A stretch of DNA of 14,373 nucleotides from an uncultured Bacillaceae bacterium (GCA_937983015.1 CALKAK010000155.1:1-14373); one strand, 5' to 3'. Shown: positions 6,544 through 14,167, numbered from the stretch's first letter. Notes: generated by a model from the letters alone, not told the origin. Numbers and translations: made by a program.

Positions 6544-8391
6544 TTGAAGGTCAACAATATCGTTGAAATGTTGTATGAAACAGTTAAACGGTATGGAGAG
6601 AAAACGGCTTTTATTTGGAAAGAAGATGGTGTCTACCAAGAGATGTCGTATAAAACTTTCTGGGAAAAAATTTATAAAGTTGCTTCCGGATTTCATTATC
6701 TAGGCATACGCGAGCACGATAAAGTAGCGATTCTCTCAAATAGCAATCCGATGTGGGGCATCACCGATTTTGCCCTGGCAAGTCTGAATGCAGTTAGCGT
6801 CCCGGTTTATCCTACTTTACCAGCTGGGCAGGTCCGTCACGTATTAGAAAATGCAGATGTAAGGGCGATCGTGGTGGAAAATGAATTGCAGCGTAAAAAA
6901 GTAGAAGAGAGTCGGTACGGTTCATTAGATTTCATCGTGACTATGTATCCGGATGAAACTTTCCCCCTTTCAGAAAAAGATTTTTCTTTTCGCCAATTGG
7001 AAGAACTGGGAAGGCAGAACCCGTTTTCGAACTGGGAGGTAATGTGGCGAGGACTCGCACGCGATGATTTATTGACGATTATTCATACTTCGGGAACAAG
7101 CGGTCAGCCTCGAGGAGCGATGCTTACCCACGGTAATTTTCTTGCCAATATTGAAGCGGTCAAATTTTGGTTAATCGAAATCACACCGGAAGACCTGGCG
7201 CTATCCTATCTACCACTTTCACATGTTTTTGAACGTATGGCCGGTCATTATACTTTGCTTTCAACGGGTACGACGATCGCATATGCCGAAAATATTGAGA
7301 AATTGCCAGAAAACTTGAAAGAAATTAAACCGACAATTATGACGAGTGTACCTCGCTTTTTTGAAAAAGTGTATGCCCGTGTTATGGAACAGATTAATAA
7401 AGGAACTCCCATTAGAAAAAAGATTTTCGATTGGGCTATTCAAGTGGGAACGGAACGGTATGAGCTGTACTTGAAATCAAGGATCGATGAACTGATTTTA
7501 GGAAATGCCATGCCGAAATCTCTTCAACGTCGATGGAAGATGGCCGACAAATTAGTATATCAGAAAATAAAAAAAGAATTAGGTGGCCGTATCCGTGGTA
7601 TGGTCTCTGGCGGAGGAACGTTAAATAAGGAAATTGCCAGATTCTTCTGGGCAATCGACATTCCGGTGTTAGAAGGATACGGTTTAACGGAAACTGCCCC
7701 TGTAATTACGACAAATCCTATGGTCCGGGCAAAAATTGGTACAGTCGGCAAAGTCCTGCCGAATCTGGATGTGAAAATCGCTGAAGATGGGGAGATTCTT
7801 GTTCGCGGACCGAGTGTTATGAAAGGTTATTATAACGATGATGAAGCGACAAACCAGGCTTTTACGGGCGACTGGTTCAAGACAGGGGATATCGGTGTTT
7901 TTGATGAAGACGGATATTTAAGAATTATTGACCGCAAAAAAAGAATACTTGTTCTATCAACGGGGAAAAATGTGTCGCCACAACCGATTGAAAATGCAAT
8001 TTGTGAAAGCCCTTACATTGAGTATGCGCTCCTTGTCGGTGATGGAAAAAAGTATGTAATTGTGTTAATCAAGCCAGATTTTGAGCAGTTAGTTCTGTGG
8101 GCGAAACGAAAAAACATTGAGCATGTTAACGAGCGATTGCTTGTAAAAAATGAAAATATCCAGCGATTGATTTTAAGTGAGGTAAAAGAAAAAGTCAGGG
8201 AATTCGCTACATTTGAACAACCGAAACGGATTATCATCGTTGACGATGAATGGACGGTAGAAAGTGGCGAGATTACTCCGAAATTATCTGTACGTTATAA
8301 AATCGTTGAAAAACGCTACCAAACATTGATTGAAAAAGTTTATGAAAGCGAATCAGAAACAAAAAAGGAGGTTATTGTTGTTTCGGCCTAG
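6544..8391 (+). CDS. Long-chain fatty acid-CoA ligase (AMP-binding, FAA type)
   Basis: This 615-residue adenylate-forming enzyme activates free fatty acids to acyl-CoA with ATP. The P-loop HTSGTSGQPRG is at 181-191, the YGLTET motif at 379-384, TGD at 447-449 and the hinge DRKKR with Arg464 after it. The GKNVSPQPIE segment and a long gate region between the P-loop and YGLTET are typical of FAA1/FadD15-type ligases. In the C-terminal domain the usual TPTLK motif reads T-P-K-L-S (578-582), so the expected lysine is Ser582, with Lys580 two residues earlier. It starts at TTG 6544. It begins a three-gene unit with an acyl-CoA reductase-like SDR 40 bases downstream and an aldehyde dehydrogenase. 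It probably feeds the beta-oxidation operon upstream. Substrate length is not readable. Confidence 0.9.
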   Translation: MKVNNIVEMLYETVKRYGEKTAFIWKEDGVYQEMSYKTFWEKIYKVASGFHYLGIREHDKVAILSNSNPMWGITDFALASLNAVSVPVYPTLPAGQVRHVLENADVRAIVVENELQRKKVEESRYGSLDFIVTMYPDETFPLSEKDFSFRQLEELGRQNPFSNWEVMWRGLARDDLLTIIHTSGTSGQPRGAMLTHGNFLANIEAVKFWLIEITPEDLALSYLPLSHVFERMAGHYTLLSTGTTIAYAENIEKLPENLKEIKPTIMTSVPRFFEKVYARVMEQINKGTPIRKKIFDWAIQVGTERYELYLKSRIDELILGNAMPKSLQRRWKMADKLVYQKIKKELGGRIRGMVSGGGTLNKEIARFFWAIDIPVLEGYGLTETAPVITTNPMVRAKIGTVGKVLPNLDVKIAEDGEILVRGPSVMKGYYNDDEATNQAFTGDWFKTGDIGVFDEDGYLRIIDRKKRILVLSTGKNVSPQPIENAICESPYIEYALLVGDGKKYVIVLIKPDFEQLVLWAKRKNIEHVNERLLVKNENIQRLILSEVKEKVREFATFEQPKRIIIVDDEWTVESGEITPKLSVRYKIVEKRYQTLIEKVYESESETKKEVIVVSA

Positions 8392-8431
8392 TATAGTAAA
8401 GATATAAATACGGTGGTCATGAGGTGATCGG

Positions 8432-9529
8432 ATGAAATATGTCTATTTTTTTACCGGTTTTCCCGGATTTATCGCGAATCAGTTAATTGAAGGATTGCTG
8501 AAGAAAAATCGAGATATCGAAAAAATATACGTGTTAGTTTTACCGACGATGAAAGAGAAGGCGCTGACGAAAGTTTCAGGCCTTTTCGAACAATATAACT
8601 TAAGTGACAATCAAATTGAAATTATTGAAGGGGATATAACAAAAGAAGGGCTCGGCATACATGCAGAAATAAAAGACACATTGATCTCTGAAGTAACCCA
8701 TGTATTCCATTTAGCGGCCATATATGATCTTGCTGTACCAAAAACGATTGCATATCGGGTAAATGTAACCGGTACGAAGAATGTGAACGATTGGGTGTTG
8801 ACTTTAAAAAATTTATACCGGTATACCTATTTCAGCACAGCTTATATTGCTGGTACAAGAACCGGGATTTGTAAAGAAGATGAATTGATCAGACCCCCCG
8901 GCTTTAAAAACTACTATGAAGAAACAAAGTATGAAGCGGAAGTACTAGTTGAAAACATGAAATCGCATGTTCCAGTAACGATCATCCGGCCCGGAATTGT
9001 CAAGGGTCATTCAGAAACGGGTGAAACGATCAAATTTGACGGGCCTTATTTTTTCTTGAATTTCATTCATCGTCTGCGCAGGTTGCCAGCATTTCCGTTA
9101 TTGGGGAATCCGAAAACCCTTATCAATTTAGTACCGGTCGATTTTATCACGGAAGCGGTTCTTTATTTAAGTCACAGTCCCCGGGGTGAAGGTAAGACCT
9201 ATCATTTGACCGATCCCCGACCGTATCCAGTAACGGAAGTGTATAAAATGTTGCTTAAAGAGATGACCGGAAAAGAACCATCATGGAAAATGCCGCTACC
9301 ATTTGTCCGGTTTTTATTATCTTTTTCATGGGTGCGCAAGTTTTTACGAGTAGAAAAAGAGACAATTGATTATTTAGAGTGGATGGGAACATTTGATTCT
9401 ACGATTGCGGAAAAGGATTTACAGGAAGCGGGCATTACCTGCCCGGACTTAAAAGAGCAGATTCCATCAATGGTTCGATTTTATCTGGAAAATCAAAATC
9501 AGGAAGACTATCATATTCAAGTAAGATGA
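8432..9529 (+). CDS. Extended SDR, fatty acyl-CoA/thioester reductase-like
   Basis: This 365-residue extended SDR has the N-terminal Rossmann motif TGFPGFIA (8-15), EGDIT (66-70), HLAA (93-96), Ser135-Thr136 in FSTAYIAG and the catalytic Tyr162-xxx-Lys166. The architecture resembles the NAD-binding-4 family of acyl-CoA and carboxylic-acid reductase domains, which release an aldehyde from a thioester. The C-terminal third (about 270-350) is a helical cap with LPFVRFLLSFSWVRKF (289-304), hydrophobic enough to touch membrane or bind a long chain. It starts at ATG 8432, with GAGGTG five bases upstream. It lies between an acyl-CoA ligase and an aldehyde dehydrogenase, which supports acyl-CoA/aldehyde chemistry. 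An epimerase or a 3-beta-hydroxysteroid dehydrogenase-like role on a cyclic substrate is possible. The reaction is not proven by sequence. Confidence 0.72.
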   Translation: MKYVYFFTGFPGFIANQLIEGLLKKNRDIEKIYVLVLPTMKEKALTKVSGLFEQYNLSDNQIEIIEGDITKEGLGIHAEIKDTLISEVTHVFHLAAIYDLAVPKTIAYRVNVTGTKNVNDWVLTLKNLYRYTYFSTAYIAGTRTGICKEDELIRPPGFKNYYEETKYEAEVLVENMKSHVPVTIIRPGIVKGHSETGETIKFDGPYFFLNFIHRLRRLPAFPLLGNPKTLINLVPVDFITEAVLYLSHSPRGEGKTYHLTDPRPYPVTEVYKMLLKEMTGKEPSWKMPLPFVRFLLSFSWVRKFLRVEKETIDYLEWMGTFDSTIAEKDLQEAGITCPDLKEQIPSMVRFYLENQNQEDYHIQVR

Positions 9530-9561
9530 AAAGTTTCCAGTGAAAAGAAGGTATGATCAAA

Positions 9562-11085
9562 ATGACAAAAATGAAGATTGTAAATCCTGCAACAGGGGAA
9601 TTAATCGGCGAACTGAACGAAACACCGCCATCGCAAGTTGACACATTTTATCAAAATGCTCGCGATGCATTTTCGCGATGGAGCGGTCTTGCGGTTAAGG
9701 AGCGTTTACGGTATATCGAAAACTTACAATACGTAATAGTCGAACGCATGGATGAGCTGGTCGATATCATCGTAAAAAATACGGGAAAAGTTCCGGTAGA
9801 TGCACTTGTTGCCGATATCATGCCTACTCTGGAAGGGATCCGGTATGTCTTAAAACATGCCGAAAAAATCCTATCACGACAGAAAGTGAAGACCCCATTA
9901 CTACTCATCGGTAAGAAATCGTATGTCGAGTACATGCCCCGGGGGGTTGTTCTGGTCATTTCACCATGGAATTACCCGTTGCAACTAGCGATGGTTCCAG
10001 CTATCAGTGCTTTAGCCGGAGGAAATACGGTGATTATAAAGCCATCAGAAGTGACGCCACTAGTAGGATGGTATATCGAAAAGTTATTTCAACTTTCTGG
10101 TTTTCCTGAACATGTGGTACAAGTTGCCCATGGTGGCAAAGAAACAGGTGCCGCTTTTGTTGCGGGGGATCCAGACTATATTTTCTTTACAGGATCCGTT
10201 CGAACGGGAAAAATCATTCAAGAAGTTGCCGCTAGGAAATTAATTCCGACCACATTGGAATTAGGCGGTAAAGATCCTTTTATCGTTTTTGAGGATGCCA
10301 ATTTAAAACGGGCGGCAAAAGCAGCTGTATGGGGAGCCTTTACGAATGCCGGTCAAGTATGCATGAGTGCTGAACGGGTTTATATTGAAGCGAGTATTTA
10401 CGAGGAGTTTTTATATTTATTAAAACAAGAAACAGAAAAACTCGTTCAGGGAACGGGTTTTGATAGTGATATCGGTGCGATGACCTATCCCTTGCAGAAA
10501 GAAATCGTGAAAAATCATGTGTTAGATGCATTAGCAAAAGGCGCACGATTAATCACCGGTATTCATCCAGAACGGTGGGATCAATCATTGTTGATCCCTC
10601 CGATGATCTTAACAAATGTTGACCATGAGATGGATGTTGTTTGTGAAGAAACTTTCGGTCCGGTACTACCGGTTATTCCTTTTCAAACAGAAGAAGAAGT
10701 AATCCGTCTTGCTAATGCAACTCCATACGGACTGAATGCGAGCGTGTGGACAAACGATCCGCAAAAAGCAAAAAGGGTGGCCAGTCAGTTAGTTTCGGGA
10801 GCGGTTACGATCAACGAGGTCATCGTTTCAGTAGCCAATCATTATCTTCCTTTCGGTGGGGCTAAAGAAAGCGGCATCGGTCGCTATCACGGAAAAGAGG
10901 GATTAACTATTTTTTGTCATGAAAAAGCAATCATCTACGATCGCGGCAAGTTTAACTCGGAAATTCATTGGTACCCTTATCAAGATAAATACGATGATTT
11001 CCTCTCCCTATTCCAGAGTTACTTTGCGAAGAGACGGAACTGGATTCGCTTTTTGCGAAGTTACATTAGTTTGTTGCGAAAATGA
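9562..11085 (+). CDS. Aldehyde dehydrogenase, ALDH3-like (probable fatty aldehyde dehydrogenase)
   Basis: This 507-residue NAD(P)-dependent enzyme oxidises an aldehyde to the acid. SPWNYP (134-139) with the oxyanion Asn137, KPSE (160-163), FTGS (209-212), the general base Glu233 in LELGGK and the catalytic Cys267 in NAGQVCMS are all present. The C-terminus after about 470 (WYPY, then a basic and aromatic stretch ending RFLRSYISLLRK) is reminiscent of the membrane-associating tails of class 3 fatty aldehyde dehydrogenases such as YwdH and human FALDH, but it is longer than in YwdH. Of three nearby in-frame ATGs, 9562 is chosen because AAGG (9548-9551) is ten bases upstream; 9553 is too close. 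It is the last gene of the ligase-reductase unit and is followed by a strong terminator. A long-chain aldehyde substrate is inference from tail and neighbours. Confidence 0.9.
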   Translation: MTKMKIVNPATGELIGELNETPPSQVDTFYQNARDAFSRWSGLAVKERLRYIENLQYVIVERMDELVDIIVKNTGKVPVDALVADIMPTLEGIRYVLKHAEKILSRQKVKTPLLLIGKKSYVEYMPRGVVLVISPWNYPLQLAMVPAISALAGGNTVIIKPSEVTPLVGWYIEKLFQLSGFPEHVVQVAHGGKETGAAFVAGDPDYIFFTGSVRTGKIIQEVAARKLIPTTLELGGKDPFIVFEDANLKRAAKAAVWGAFTNAGQVCMSAERVYIEASIYEEFLYLLKQETEKLVQGTGFDSDIGAMTYPLQKEIVKNHVLDALAKGARLITGIHPERWDQSLLIPPMILTNVDHEMDVVCEETFGPVLPVIPFQTEEEVIRLANATPYGLNASVWTNDPQKAKRVASQLVSGAVTINEVIVSVANHYLPFGGAKESGIGRYHGKEGLTIFCHEKAIIYDRGKFNSEIHWYPYQDKYDDFLSLFQSYFAKRRNWIRFLRSYISLLRK

Positions 11086-11167
11086 GTCTTCATGATAAAC
11101 GTTTGAACTGTACTAAGTATTTTCAATAAGCGAGAATAGCAAGGCTATAACCTGTTCATCAATATTT

Positions 11168-11216
11168 AAAGGGTATCCAAAAGTAGTATTTTCAACTTTT
11201 GGATGCCCCTTTTTAT
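11168..11216 (+). terminator. Strong rho-independent terminator after the aldehyde dehydrogenase
   Basis: AAAGGGTATCCAAAAGT (11168-11184) pairs with ACTTTTGGATGCCCCTTT (11195-11212), with a single T/G mismatch and a ten-base loop, followed by TTTTTA. It closes the ligase-reductase-dehydrogenase unit. Confidence 0.93.
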
Positions 11217-11381
11217 TGTGCAGAATTTTGCTTAGCAACTTTTTAGTCATTTTATCTACTCATTTTATAAGGATATAACATCGAAGCCATGCTATATTTT
11301 CCCGGTATAAAAAAGCAACACCAAATGCCATTATTATTTAGGGAAATTATTGAGATATAATTATTAAAATAATAAAAATAT

Positions 11382-11410
11382 TTGAATTATGGAGAAAAAG
11401 TTATTATATT
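11382..11410 (+). promoter_or_regulatory. Candidate sigma-A promoter of the transporter unit
   Basis: TTGAAT (11382-11387) and TATATT (11405-11410) are exactly 17 bases apart and match four and five of six consensus bases. Transcription would start near 11417, about 27 bases before the ribosome binding site AGGAGG (11444-11449). A second TATAAT at 11416-11421 lacks a -35. The AT palindrome at 11360-11373 lies just upstream. Confidence 0.5.
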
Positions 11411-11457
11411 ATTTCTATAATTGATAACATTCCGATGAAAGTTAGGAGGTGCTTTCT

Positions 11458-12753
11458 ATGGATCGACAAGTGTCGAGACGGGTTTTAATTGCTAGTCTAG
11501 TAGGAAGTTCCATCGAGTGGTTCGATTACTTTCTTTATGGAACTGTTGCCGGTCTAGTTTTTAATCAGCTCTTTTTTCCTGCTGAAGATCCCACAGTTGG
11601 TTTACTCTTATCTTATGCATCCTTTGCACTTTCGTTTTTCATTCGCCCTTTAGGTGGAATTATTTTTAGTCATATCGGTGATCGAATTGGTAGAAAAAGG
11701 ACCCTTGTGTTGACCTTAAGTCTTATGGGTGGAGCAACCGCAGCAATGGGATTGTTGCCGACCTATGAAATGATCGGTGTGATGGCGCCCATTCTTTTAA
11801 TCACATTGCGCCTAATTCAAGGCATCGGCCTCGGTGGTGAATGGGGCGGTGCGCTCCTTTTTGCCTATGAATATGCGCCGAAAAATCGCAAGGGATTATT
11901 TGGCAGTATTCCGCAAATGGGGGTAACAATCGGCTTACTGCTCGGTACTTTAGTCATGTCCCTTATGACTTTAATGCCTGATCCGGTATTTCTATCTTGG
12001 GGATGGCGAATTCCTTTTCTATTGAGCGCCTTATTAGTTGTCTTTGGCTTATGGATTCGTAAAGATATTGATGAAACTCCAGAGTTTAAAGAGGTCCAGA
12101 AAAAAGGAGAAGTAGCAAAAATCCCTTTATTAGAAACATTAAAAACTCATTGGAAGGAAGTTTTAATCGCAATCGGTGGCAAAGTTGTTGAAACGGCACC
12201 TTTCTATATTTTCGGAACTTTCATCATAAGTTATGCCACGAATAACCTAGGGTTTGAAAGTACTAAACCGTTAAATGCTGTAACAGTAGCTACGATCGTA
12301 ACGACCATTTTAATTCCTATAATGGGAAGGTTTTCCGATCAGGTTGGCAGGAAACCTTTGTATAATTGGGGAGCTATTTTAATGGCGGTATTTGCTTTTC
12401 CGTATTTCTGGCTATTGGAGTTGAAAACAGATCTCGCATTATACGCTGCGACCATAATCGGTCTGGGAATTATCTGGGCGCCAATTACTGCCGTATTAGG
12501 TACCATGTTCTCAGAAATCTTTCAATCGAAAGTTCGTTATACAGGCGTATCGCTAGGCTATCAAATTGGCGCGGCACTTGCCGGTGGAACAGCACCGTTT
12601 ATCGCCACCTTACTATTGACTACTTTCAATCAATCCTATGTGCCTGTAGCAATTTATATTATTTTCGCTTCGCTGATTTCTTTAATAAGCGTCATGTTTG
12701 TTCGTGAAAAGAAAAAAACGGTTGCGAAAAAAGACGATGCGGTAAATGTTTAA
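11458..12753 (+). CDS. MHS-family major facilitator transporter (proton symporter)
   Basis: This 431-residue membrane protein has about twelve predicted hydrophobic segments. The first helix carries GSSIEWFDYFLYG, a signature of the metabolite:H+ symporter branch of the MFS, whose members carry citrate, alpha-ketoglutarate, proline/betaine or shikimate. The loop 2-3 motif GDRIGRKR is at 74-81 and its repeat FSDQVGRK at 292-299 in the second half, as expected from the duplicated fold. GIGLGGEWGG lies in the fourth helix. A basic C-terminal tail (REKKKTVAKK) is cytosolic. The ATG at 11458 is preferred over GTG 11449 because AGGAGG ends at 11449, leaving eight bases. It shares a transcript with the ornithine cyclodeaminase-family gene 32 bases downstream, so it probably imports that enzyme's substrate or a related amino or organic acid. 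The exact substrate is unknown. Confidence 0.9.
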   Translation: MDRQVSRRVLIASLVGSSIEWFDYFLYGTVAGLVFNQLFFPAEDPTVGLLLSYASFALSFFIRPLGGIIFSHIGDRIGRKRTLVLTLSLMGGATAAMGLLPTYEMIGVMAPILLITLRLIQGIGLGGEWGGALLFAYEYAPKNRKGLFGSIPQMGVTIGLLLGTLVMSLMTLMPDPVFLSWGWRIPFLLSALLVVFGLWIRKDIDETPEFKEVQKKGEVAKIPLLETLKTHWKEVLIAIGGKVVETAPFYIFGTFIISYATNNLGFESTKPLNAVTVATIVTTILIPIMGRFSDQVGRKPLYNWGAILMAVFAFPYFWLLELKTDLALYAATIIGLGIIWAPITAVLGTMFSEIFQSKVRYTGVSLGYQIGAALAGGTAPFIATLLLTTFNQSYVPVAIYIIFASLISLISVMFVREKKKTVAKKDDAVNV

Positions 12754-12785
12754 TGAATGGAGATTTAATATGAAGGATGAGACGG

Positions 12786-13775
12786 ATGAGAATTTTAACA
12801 GAAAGTGAAATCCGCAAATTATATTCGATGCAAGAAGCGATTCAAGATTTAAAAAAAGCACTCATTCATCATAAAGAAGGAAAAATAGAGAATCCACAAC
12901 GAACGGTCCTGGATTTTCCTGAACAGAGTGCTTCGATCTTGTACATGCCTAGTGCATGGCAAGAACGAAAATTCGCTTGTGTGAAGGTTGTGTCAATCTT
13001 TCCGAACAATCCGGAGAAAAAGAAAAAAACAACCCAGGGGATCATATTGTTGACGGATACAGAGACCGGAGACCATCTAGCCTGTATGGATGCATCTTAT
13101 TTAACAAGGCTTCGCACAGGAGCACTCAGTGCTATTGCTACGGAATATTTAGCGAAACGATCAGCTCAGACATTGGCGGTAATCGGTTGTGGAAGGATGG
13201 CAGAAGAACAAGTTCAAGGTGTACTTGCAGTGAGAAATATTCAAACGATAATTCTTTTTAATCGAACCTTGGAAAGGACGAAGGTATTTGCTGAAAAGAT
13301 TAGAAAGCAAAATCCTCGATTTAACGGGAATATAGAGATCGCTCGTTCTGCCGAAGAGGCCGTTCAGCAAGCAGAAATTATTAACTGTGCTACCAGGTCG
13401 GAAAAGCCGGTATTCTCAGGGAAGTTTTTGCAAACTGGTAGTCACATTAACGGGATCGGTTCATACCTTCCTCATATGCAAGAAGTCGATGAAACTGCCG
13501 TTCTTCGCGCTACTAAAATAGTTGTTGATACTTTAGAAGGGGTAAAACAAGAAGCGGGGGATTTAATCATTCCTGCTAAAAAGGGAATATGGCGTTTTGA
13601 ACAAATTTATGGACAGCTCGATCGATTAGTTGCAGGTGAGATTCCAGGAAGGGAAAATGATGAAGAGGTCACATTTTTCAAATCCGTGGGAGCAGCATAT
13701 TTTGACCTGGCTGTGGCTCAATCTGTCTATAAAAAGGCTGTTGAACATGATGTCGGGATTGAGCAAAACCTTTAA
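12786..13775 (+). CDS. Ornithine cyclodeaminase / mu-crystallin family protein
   Basis: This 329-residue, NAD(P)-binding protein belongs to the family of ornithine and lysine cyclodeaminases, ketimine reductases and some amino-acid dehydrogenases. Lys67 in CVKVVSIFPNNP and Arg110 in LRTGA are the substrate-carboxylate region. VIGCGRMA (132-139) is the nucleotide-binding loop, with the family's usual GxGxxA pattern. The GSYLPHMQEVD segment ends at Asp235, matching the catalytic Asp of ornithine cyclodeaminase. FFKSVGAAYFDLA near 297-309 is a family hallmark. The start ATG 12786 is chosen because AAGG (12773-12776) is nine bases upstream and the N-terminus MRILTESEI fits the family; ATG 12777 abuts that site. 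It follows the MHS transporter in the same unit. Which substrate it takes cannot be told, since the family is functionally mixed. Confidence 0.88.
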   Translation: MRILTESEIRKLYSMQEAIQDLKKALIHHKEGKIENPQRTVLDFPEQSASILYMPSAWQERKFACVKVVSIFPNNPEKKKKTTQGIILLTDTETGDHLACMDASYLTRLRTGALSAIATEYLAKRSAQTLAVIGCGRMAEEQVQGVLAVRNIQTIILFNRTLERTKVFAEKIRKQNPRFNGNIEIARSAEEAVQQAEIINCATRSEKPVFSGKFLQTGSHINGIGSYLPHMQEVDETAVLRATKIVVDTLEGVKQEAGDLIIPAKKGIWRFEQIYGQLDRLVAGEIPGRENDEEVTFFKSVGAAYFDLAVAQSVYKKAVEHDVGIEQNL

Positions 13776-13986
13776 TTTCGTACATGAATGCGGAAAGGAT
13801 TGTGAGAATTTTTCCGGAAGAATAGAATTTTTAGCAATTGATACTAACTGCGCTAAATTGTGTTTACAATCAAGGAAAAATCTTTATCAAGGAATGACTT
13901 TTCCGTTATGGTTCATGATTGAACCGGGAGATCGATCCCGGTTATTTATTTGTAATCATCTGTCCTTTGATGAAATGACGAAATAA
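13747..13986 (+). CDS. Possible small protein with two CxxxC motifs, unrecognised
   Basis: This 79-residue reading frame overlaps the end of the cyclodeaminase-family gene by 29 bases and continues 211 bases past it. AAAAAGG (13731-13737) lies nine bases before the ATG at 13747, a workable binding site. Past the overlap the codons look ordinary. It has five Cys: CGKDC and CAKLC (both CxxxC) and CNH near the C-terminus. Residues from about 23 on (GRIEFLAID, then LYQGMTFPLWFMI) alternate hydrophobic residues like a beta-barrel; the layout faintly recalls a PilZ domain, but the defining RxxxR and DxSxxG residues are absent. No family is recognised. It may equally be a chance frame. A hairpin (13922-13943) lies inside its 3' part, so if that is a real terminator the gene is doubtful. 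Confidence 0.42.
   Translation: MMSGLSKTFNFVHECGKDCENFSGRIEFLAIDTNCAKLCLQSRKNLYQGMTFPLWFMIEPGDRSRLFICNHLSFDEMTK
13922..13950 (+). terminator. Weak candidate terminator after the transporter-cyclodeaminase unit
   Basis: AACCGGGA (13922-13929) and TCCCGGTT (13936-13943) form a perfect 8-bp stem with a six-base loop, followed by ATTTATTTG. The stem is GC-rich and well placed after the cyclodeaminase-family gene, but the U-tract is interrupted. It lies inside the small candidate ORF 13747-13986, so only one of the two readings may be right. Confidence 0.45.
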
Positions 13987-14167
13987 CTCACGATTTAGCG
14001 AAAATTTAATACCCAAACCGTGCTAAAGTATTAAAGTAGATAAAATAGTGGATGGTATTCCTTAAGTTTGATTTTGTATTTCCATGAAAACAAGTTCATG
14101 TATGGATTAAAATCAATTTGTACATAAAATGTTTTTCTGACTATCATCAAAATATTAGTAGCAAAAT
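13987..14167. other. Convergent intergenic region with several inverted repeats
   Basis: No gene is seen. Three perfect inverted repeats occur: TTTAGC/GCTAAA (13994-13999, 14022-14027), TTTAATAC/GTATTAAA (14005-14012, 14028-14035), which interleaves with the first, and CATGAA/TTCATG (14083-14088, 14095-14100) with a six-base loop. The region is AT-rich and lies between transcripts running toward each other. Confidence 0.55.

Larger units (their letters stand above)
11086..11457. other. Intergenic region between aldehyde dehydrogenase and MHS transporter
   Basis: These 372 bases hold no gene. They contain the terminator at 11168-11216, the promoter of the transporter at 11382-11410, a small palindrome TTGCTTAGCAA (11228-11238), and the AT palindrome ATTATTAAAATAAT (11360-11373) just after a TATAAT (11356-11361) without a usable -35. 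The rest is AT-rich with nothing recognisable. Confidence 0.7.

Noticed and set aside
11097..11104. AAACGTTT after the aldehyde dehydrogenase as a CcpA cre site.
   Set aside because: The flanks do not keep the TGNAANCG spacing of cre, and it lies at the end of a unit before a terminator.
12366..12707. 113-residue plus-strand frame inside the transporter gene.
   Set aside because: It is a shadow in another frame of a well-supported membrane protein, with no binding site or family features.
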